This document shows positions 33,601-42,600 of a stretch of DNA of 64,000 bases, piece by piece. The first letter of the stretch is position 1. Every line of letters begins with the position of its first letter. The notes under the pieces were generated by a model, which was not told the DNA's origin, made no database searches, and saw only the letters and a program-made list of their open reading frames with translations. Source of the stretch: a virus; IMG/VR virus record IMGVR_UViG_3300012936_000008, positions 1 to 64,000 of that record. One strand, written 5' to 3'. A program made the position numbers and the translations under genes.

Positions 33601-36600
33601 TATATCCCTTACCAGGATCAGTCAGGGCAACATCACTGATAGCACCAGATCCAGTCTCGGCGTCAAGTTCAATAGTGATATTACAGAGACCACCTTCACC
33701 ATCGCCATCGATAGGAATCTGAGTGTATACACCAGGTGCATATTCAGTACCTTCGGCAGTAACACGAAGTTTTTCGATCTTACGGTCAGAAGAGATGTCT
33801 TGGATGACAGGCAGTTTCTTATAGAATCCACCAGGAGAAATCAACTTAATAGAGTTGATAGGACCGATTGCCTTGGTAGAAGTCGTTGAATAGATCGTAT
33901 TCGGGACATCTTGGTCATCTAGACCGATTTCAGCGTTAGTGAACTCAGGTTCAGTCAGAAGTGGGAATCTAAACTCGGTATCGCTAAGAACTTCGGTAAT
34001 AGTGAATCTACCGTCGAATGGAGTCTTAATAACGTCAATGAAGGAGTTTGTGCCGACAGGAGACGTTTCACCAGTTCTAGACGGGTCAAAGTAGTAAGTA
34101 ATGTTAGTAACTTCTCCACCAATCGTAAATTTGACCACAGGGGTCTCAGTGGCAGAAGAAAGTCCAGGAGTACCTTCACGTTCGATAACGTTGAAGGAAT
34201 ATTCTAGTTTGAACTGATTATCTTGTGCAAACGACAGATAGTAACCGAAGTTAGAAACATCACTCAAATCAAAGATATAAGAGTGGTTTCTGACTAGCAG
34301 AAGCGTCGGGTGCTTCGATGCAATCTTCACACGAGAAATAGCGCCCTGCAAGAAGAGAGGATCGGCATCTGCCGTTGAACGCATTCTGTAAATGAAATCT
34401 CTGGAAGAGAATACCTCTTTTACGAAGAATGAACCGTTGAACTGATCAGTAGTAAATCCTTCGACAAACAGGATGTCATTAACATTAAAGTTGTGTGGAG
34501 ACAGTGCAGAACAGTAAATAAGGTCAGTTCTGTTCTCAGCAGTTCTGATAATGTCCTTATTAAGATTAACAGTCAGTCTGATAGAACTAACAGTGTTCAG
34601 ACCAGCAACTTCTGCAATCTTGTCGTCAGTGTCCTCTTTGATGCCAGCAGTGATGCTATTACCCAAAGAAACCACGTCACCAATAATAAAGTCAGATCCA
34701 GGATAAGTATTCAGGATTGTGACTCTATAATCCGACAAACTGAACGGACGGAAGGATGCATAGTTTTGGAGTGGATCATATGTACTAGTGTATGTCCATG
34801 TAACGGAATTATCAGTGGCAGTTCCCGTTGTATGTGTAGGAGCGACTGTACCACTAGTACCAGCAACTGTACAGGTATACTTGTTTCTTCCGAAGTATAC
34901 AGTGTCGTTCAGTGAATAAGATCTAGTTTCTGCCCAAGGATCTGCATCAGTAGGAGTAGGCCAAGGATAATCAAGCAGATTAACTTCGATGTTAGGTGCA
35001 GCACTAATATACTGCCAGATAACACTACCATCAGTTACAGCACCGATCTCATGAGTTGGAGCAGTAGATCCAGAGGTTGCAGTGTTAGTTGCATAGTAGA
35101 TCTTACCGTCAGACCAAACTTGCTCGTTTGTAGTGTATGCTTTGCTTGCTTCCCATGCTGGTTGACTACGAGTTACATCGAATGAAATTTCATCGATTCT
35201 ATTCTCTTCACCGAGTTCATTTTGGAACTTATTAGTATTATTGAAGTTTCCATAGATCTTACCAACCTTATAGGTGGTTCCAAGACCAGGATTGTCAATA
35301 CTACCAACAGGAACCTCAACAATAGTACCGTATGCTTGTACAACACCGATATTGTTTACCTGCTGGATAATCGATCCTTTTTCAAACTTAATATCCTGGT
35401 TGAAGACGAATTCCTTAACAGCATCGATCTTCTGATAACCAGCATCTCTGAGATAGTATTTTGGCAGTACAACAGGTTCGATGATCAACTTTCTACCCAG
35501 AGGAGTAGGAATTGTTGATGTCTTAGTAGAATAGGTGTATCTGTCCTGAACAAAGGTATAAGTACCAGGTGCAAGAGTCGAGATTACATCAGAGTAGTCA
35601 AGAATCTGTAAACCAGAGGAACCGACCGACCAGACAGTAATAACAGGGTTGGAGAGGTTATTAACGTTAATACCACCACTACCAGAGTCAATATCTTCTA
35701 GACGCAGGTTCTCGCCGCTTCTAGCACTGCTAGACGGGGTATATGTACCTCTCTTAGAGTGCAGACGGTCAAACTTGATCAGTTCGATGTCACTATCAGT
35801 TGTAGTGATTCTGTACTGCTCAGTAGGCACTTGGAGGGATGCACCAGTGTAAACTGCCTTAGGATCAACAACCAGATCGTCGATATTGCCTAAGAAGGTG
35901 TTACCAATCAGAGGACCACTCTGAGAAGCACCAACAGTAAGGTCATTCATCACAACATCGTTGACAGTGATCGCAGTAGCGACTTGAACACCATCAAAGT
36001 AGCAAGAGTAGACATATGAACCCAAAGTGGGTTCTTCCTTCACCAGAGCAATGTGATGCCACTGACTATCGGACATAGCAGTCCAATAGGTAGAACCAAC
36101 AGACCAAACAGTCGTAGAACCGCCACTGACGGGGTTAATCTCCAAAGCAACCTTACCAAAGTTGCCATCATTGGAATCACCTTGGATAACGAACTGAACA
36201 TCAGCACCAGCATCGTCAACCGCCGTAATCATGTTGATACGGGGGTTATTAGCGGTATGAGTCGATTCCATACGGACCCACATGACAACAGTCCAGTCAT
36301 CATTGAGATTTAAGTCCTGCCAGACAAGACTATTGGTATCTTGGAATTTAAGGGACCTAGAACCGAACTTATATTGAGTATTATCGGATGCAATCTGTCC
36401 AGCGTTGAATACAGTGATAGAAGCAGCAAGATCTTGCTTCGTAGCATCAGCAGTAAGGTTTACTTCGTCCTCAAAGCGATGTACGACGGTCTGATCAGGA
36501 TTCTGGACCAAAGTTGGGATAAGGATGTCACCAGAGTTGTCAACAGCGTGAGTATTGGTAAAGAAACCAACATCAGTAGCAGTTTTCCAAATATCGGTCT

Positions 36601-39600
36601 GATTCAGCAGTGTTCCATCATATTTGAAGCTGGCAATGTTACCAGTCAGTTCATTGTCACTATATTTGATCTCAGTAACGACATTTACGTTACCAAACAC
36701 ATCGGTAGTGATACCAGAGTGTTTGATGCTCTCAAAAGTGACAGTAGGTGCCATGATCTTGGCAAATTGCCATTCAGGAGCAGCAGCAGTCAGTTTAATC
36801 TGATCCATTGCAATCTTGAAGAATGCAACACCATAGTTCTTGGTGCCATTCCACATATCACACACAAAGAACAGATCATTGTACTCATCGAGCACAAACT
36901 GTGGTCTTTGTACACTACCACCACTGACAGCAAGACGTTTTACATAAGTGAGTTCGATATTAGCGCCATCGTACTCCATCTCACCAAAGATGAGGTCTTC
37001 GTTGTCTCCATCGATGCCACAGAAGATAACTTTGTTGTCTCCGATGTAATGCAGTTGATGCATCTGCTCACCTTCGGAGTTAGAAGCGAACTTACGCTTC
37101 TCAATTACATCACCGAAGTTATTGAGTTGCATAACCCAGATATCATCGGGGTCAGGGGAGTTAGTGTCCGTCCAACCACAAATATAGATCCTTTGCTCGT
37201 CGTCAAGGTGGATATCGCCAGCATAGTCACGGCGAGTTGAACCAGACACACCAGCAATCTCTTTCTGCCATCTCAGGATGCCCTCAGGGTTGTTAGCGTT
37301 GTCTAAACCAGACTCATACTTAGCAACTAGGATGTCAGGGTTATATCCAGAGGTTCCTTGGGATTCAGTCTCACCGATCAGGTAGATAAGAGTGTTCTCT
37401 TCGCTAGTCTCGTCGAGATACATCTTCTTCCAACGTGCTTGCTTGATAGAAGCACTAGGAAGCAAAGATCTGTCCCAAATAACACTACCGAGATCATTGA
37501 ACTTAGCAACGAATGCAGAACTGTCACCATTACTCTGTACCAGTTCACCACAGATGTATAGTTCACGTTCAGCAGTTACTGCTGAGTCATGAATCTTAAA
37601 TTTACCACCTTGTGCCGTCTCTTTGAACAAAGTGGACCAATAGTATGTCTTCTTAAATCTTTGAGGATGTGAAACTCTGATCTGAGGGGGTTCATCAACA
37701 GAATAGTTGAAACCAGAGTTAATAATGTTAACAGCACCGATCTTACCAGTGGTTACATCAAGGTCGATATCAAGTTCAACGTCCTGACCCTGAGGAGAGA
37801 TAATCTCATAAGAGGGAGGGATTGCTTCGTTGTAACCGATACCAGACTGAACGATATTAATCGAATCAATGCCTGTAACAACAGACATGTAGAATCTCTT
37901 ATTGGTATTCTCAGTAATAACCCTAGAATTAACGATCACTTCATCCTGAGCGATCAGTTCATGGTCTACTGTTGTAGTGATTCTACCGTAAGGAATATCA
38001 TTGATAACTTCTTTTCTGTACTGAGCAATACCTGCACCTTGTACAGACTCAACTTGTGCAGAAGCACCAAAACCATCGGTTCCAGTATTATCGAAGAATA
38101 GAGTATCGTTGACCTGATAGGATACACCAGGGTTCTCAATAACAAATCCATCGATCTGAGCATTCTCAAACTTCGTGGTTGTTTCAACTTCGATGTCCAC
38201 TCTGGACTCAGTTGAGACTCTTGGGAAGTAATCATAAATCTGCAATGCCGCTTCTTCGGTCATTACTTGGTTCGTTGCAATCTCATTAGGAGAGATGATA
38301 CCGTCACCATCAATATCCTCAGTTTCAAAGAGGATCAGGTCGCCTTCTCGCTCAGTAACGAGTTGGTCGGACTGTTGGTTAGGTTGACGATCAATATCAA
38401 TGTCAACTTCATCATAGGGATCTCTGAAACGAGAAACATCAGCAGGAATGTTTTCCTGGGTTGCTTGCTGACTCAGGTTCCAGGTATCAACCACAGAGTT
38501 GAACTGAGGTCCAATGATATAAGGGAATACAGGCAGACCTGCTTCCGATGCATCAATAGTAATAAAGTAGGCATAGATGCCATCAGGGAACTCAGGAGTC
38601 TTACAGAAACGACCATTGTAAGGATCCAGGTCGCCCTGTTGGAATGCATACTCATAGTCATCCACAAACTCACCAGGTGGATATGTGGTCAGAGAAGGAC
38701 CATCAATACGAGCAGGAGTAGGATTAGTGTCGATATCATATACAACGTTTGCTTTCAGTCTGTAAGAAGAACGCATTCTTCTGATACCACCACTCTGGTC
38801 GGTAGGATCGATGTAACCATAAGGTCCATAGATCGGACTTCCATCAAATGCCCAACCAAGAATAGGAGAGTGGGTGATAGCAGCACCAGTCTCGGTGCCT
38901 TCTTCCTTAAAGGTATTAGTCTCGGGGTCGAGGATTACGTTATCACCAACCACATAGCGCAGTTCTTTGGGGTCGGAAACGTGAGCATACTCACCACCAT
39001 ACTGGTTATTGAAACCAGTGAAGACATAACCACGAGCAATATCATACTTGCTGTTCAGTCCATATTCTAGGTTCTTGTTCCACTCGAACACAGATGCTTC
39101 AAATTTAGCATTCATACCAACTGCTTCAAGTCTAACAGTGGTATTACCTTGGGTATATCCAACACCTCTGTTAGTAATCTGCACAGAGATGACCTTACCC
39201 TTATCTTCACCGAGGGTGCCGATAACAGCAGTTGCCTGAGCACCGAAACCATCACCATTAATGTAAATCGTGGGGGCAGTTGTATACCCCTCACCGCTAT
39301 TAATAATAGCGATAGAAACCAAACGACCATTAATAACGATAGGTTGTGCCAGAGCACCTTCACCAGAGTTCAGTTTGATAGTAGGAGTTGATGTATAACC
39401 ACTACCTCTGTTAGAAAGAACAACACCAGAGATAGGACCACGTACTTGTGCAGTAGCAAGAGCACCAGCACCGCCACCACCAGTGATAGAGATAGTAGGT
39501 TGAGAAGTATAACCAGTACCAGGGTTACCAACCAGAACACGAGTTACACGACCGTTGGTAACAACTGCCTGTGCAGTTGCACCAGATCCACCACCACCAA

Positions 39601-42600
39601 CGATAGAGATCAGAGGTTGATCAGTATATCCACTACCTTCGTTAGTAACATCAACACTAGAAAGTGAACCGTTAACGATTACAGATGCAGCAGCACCGCT
39701 ACCGCCGCCACCAGAAATTTCAAGTGCAGGTTTGCTACCAGCATCATAGTCCTCACCAGATTCCAGAATCTCAATGCCAGTGATAGGTCCAAAGGTAACA
39801 AACTCCTGATCTTTATATCCCCATGCAGATACACCGTTAACCCATGCACCAATAGGAGTATTGGGTGCAACTGTGGTTCTTGTAGATACAGTCTCAACTC
39901 TCCTAGGGAATCTCAGCAGTTTACGCTGGTTACCTGGGATAAGTGCAGATCCAACGAAAGGACCAACCTTATAGTTGGGCAGACCAGAAGCAGCAACGTA
40001 AACGTAGTCGTTATTGAAGAAAGAGTTCTGAATGTTAGAAGTAAACAGTGAGATTACTTCATCAATAGTAGTCTGAGTAGACTTACCTCTGTTCAGGTCC
40101 ACAGACAACAGGATATTACCCTGAGGTTCAATATCAGTAGGAACAGGAATCAGATATGAGAAGGTAAACTCATCCAAACGTGCAGTTACCTCAAAGGTGC
40201 CGTTATACACAGCAGGGTTTGCACCATAGATGGTAACAGTGTCCTCAACCAGCAAACCATGAGGGTTTTCGCAAGTTACAGTAGCAGTTCTGTTAAGACC
40301 ACCAGGAATGATGCCTGAAACCTTAATAAGTTTCTTAACGTTGTACAACCAGGACTGCAAACGCTCATCTTCGTCAGTAGAACCCAATGCAGCAACATTT
40401 AACTTGTCACCAGGCAGATAATAGGAACCACTGTCTTCCAGAACGGTAGTACCTGCTTCTGCAATACCTAAAATACGAAGTTTGACTTCTGTGCTCTGTC
40501 CACGGTTGGCATATACGAAAATATCGGAATGAATGGTCGTACCAGGATCCCAATCCTCTACAACACCGTTCTTAGAACGAGTACACTCAATAAACTGGTT
40601 CAGAGACTTCTCTTTATACTGAACAGTCTCAATATCGTCAATAATGATCGTACCGTTCTTCTCAGGCCATCCAATAGTCGAGTCAACAGTAATAATACCT
40701 TCTGTTGTGCTCAGAGGTTCAACCAGAACGGTTTTATAAGGAATCTTGAACTCTCCGTTCAGAGTTTCTTCGGAAATAGCAAGTTCGTAGATAACATCAG
40801 TACCTTCGATGATCGAAATTACGTTTTCGATCAAAACTGATGCATCTTTGATATTTTGGTCAACAACATCAGCAGGTTGGATCAACTGAGCGTCAACCAA
40901 GTCCTGAGGATTACCAGAAATCAATTCTGCACGCAAAATGGTGTCAACAACCCAAGATGCAGCAGAAGGGGTGATCATCTCATCCCTAGGATAGTAAACA
41001 TCGATCTGTTCACCGAACAGAATCTTAAATAGGTATTGCGTCGCCTTCTTAGTACCCTTAGATACATAGAAGTCCTTGATTTTCTTGATAACCTTAACAG
41101 GGTTGACCTGAGAGTAGTCGATATCAATCGTAGGCATGTATTGACGACGGAACTTGTCAAATACCTGCGTGATGATCATACTATCAAGGTTATGAACCAC
41201 AGCATTCTCGCTATGACTCGATTGTGCCAGTTGTGTCTCGGCAGCAAAGATCTGGTTATGATAATCGTCGAATGCAGCAACGTCAGAGACGCCACGAGCA
41301 CAACCTTTCAGTGCAGAAGGTTCATATTTACGTCCAGAGGACAAAATAGTGAAACCAGTGACCTCACCGAAACCTACATCACAAGATGCTTGGGAAGCAG
41401 CGGGTTCAGCAATGTAAACTTTGGGTGGTTCGGTATCAGAGTACCCAGTACCAAAGTTAATGATGTTAATATCGGTAATCTCACCGTTAAAGATGGTAGC
41501 AACTGCCTCAGCACCAGTACCACCGATTGATTCACCCAAAGGACCCTTACGGTCGTCAACAATATAGACAGAAGGAGCATCGGTGTAACCAGAACCACCT
41601 GTCAACAGGTTGATGTTAGTTACATTGCCGTTTGCAACGCTTACGTCCAGCACCTGTGCGCCCACAGGTTGAATAATACGAGCACGGGGTGCAGAAGTAT
41701 ACCCTCTACCTCTATTATTGATGGTTACACTAACAACTTGTCCATCAGGTGACACAGAGCAGGATGCTGCTGCATCAATACCATCTTCGGGAGCAGGATC
41801 AATGTAAATTGCAGGAGGATTGCTATAACCAACACCAGTAGCAGTGACTTGGATAGATCCAACAACCAAACGACCCTCAGAGTCGATTACAGGATCGCTA
41901 ATGTCTGCACCATTCGGGTTGATGAAGGTGATAGCAGGAATAAAGTCGTAACCAGAACCAGAGTTAGTGATTTCGATACCAGAGACCATGCCAGTCTCAT
42001 CATCTACCTGAATTGTGGCAGATGCTTGTGATCCATTGATCAAATCAGACGGAGGAGTGATCTGAACAACAGGTGGGTTGTATGAAGTGTAACCCTGACC
42101 ACCTCTGATCAACTGTGCATTCTTAATACCATTGACAAGAGTCCTACCAGCGGCAGCTTCACCGATACCAGTAGAAGAGAAGATAGAAAGTTTAGGTGCA
42201 AAGTTAAGTTCGTAACCTTTACCACCTTCCTTGACAATAATTCTATCAATCTCGCCGTTAGAACCAACTCTGGTAACTGCTTCCGCACCTTGACCAACAG
42301 TAGGTGACACATACTCGATAGAACGAATATGGAAGGTGTCTTGGTTGGAGATATTAACGAAGAATTTAATTCTAGTGTTGTTGTCCGTCAGAACATAGTC
42401 AATATATGGACGTTGAAGGACAGCATTCCTATTGATGATCAAACCGATCTCAGCAATAGGAGAATATGGCAGTGAGTCGTACTCCATAGTCATGGAGTCG
42501 CCACCAGAGAGATCTTCTACTGGTGGGATAACGAGTTCCTTAATAACAGAGTCGGCAAAACCAACATAGTAAAGGATTTGAGTCAGTTCAACTTGATCAT

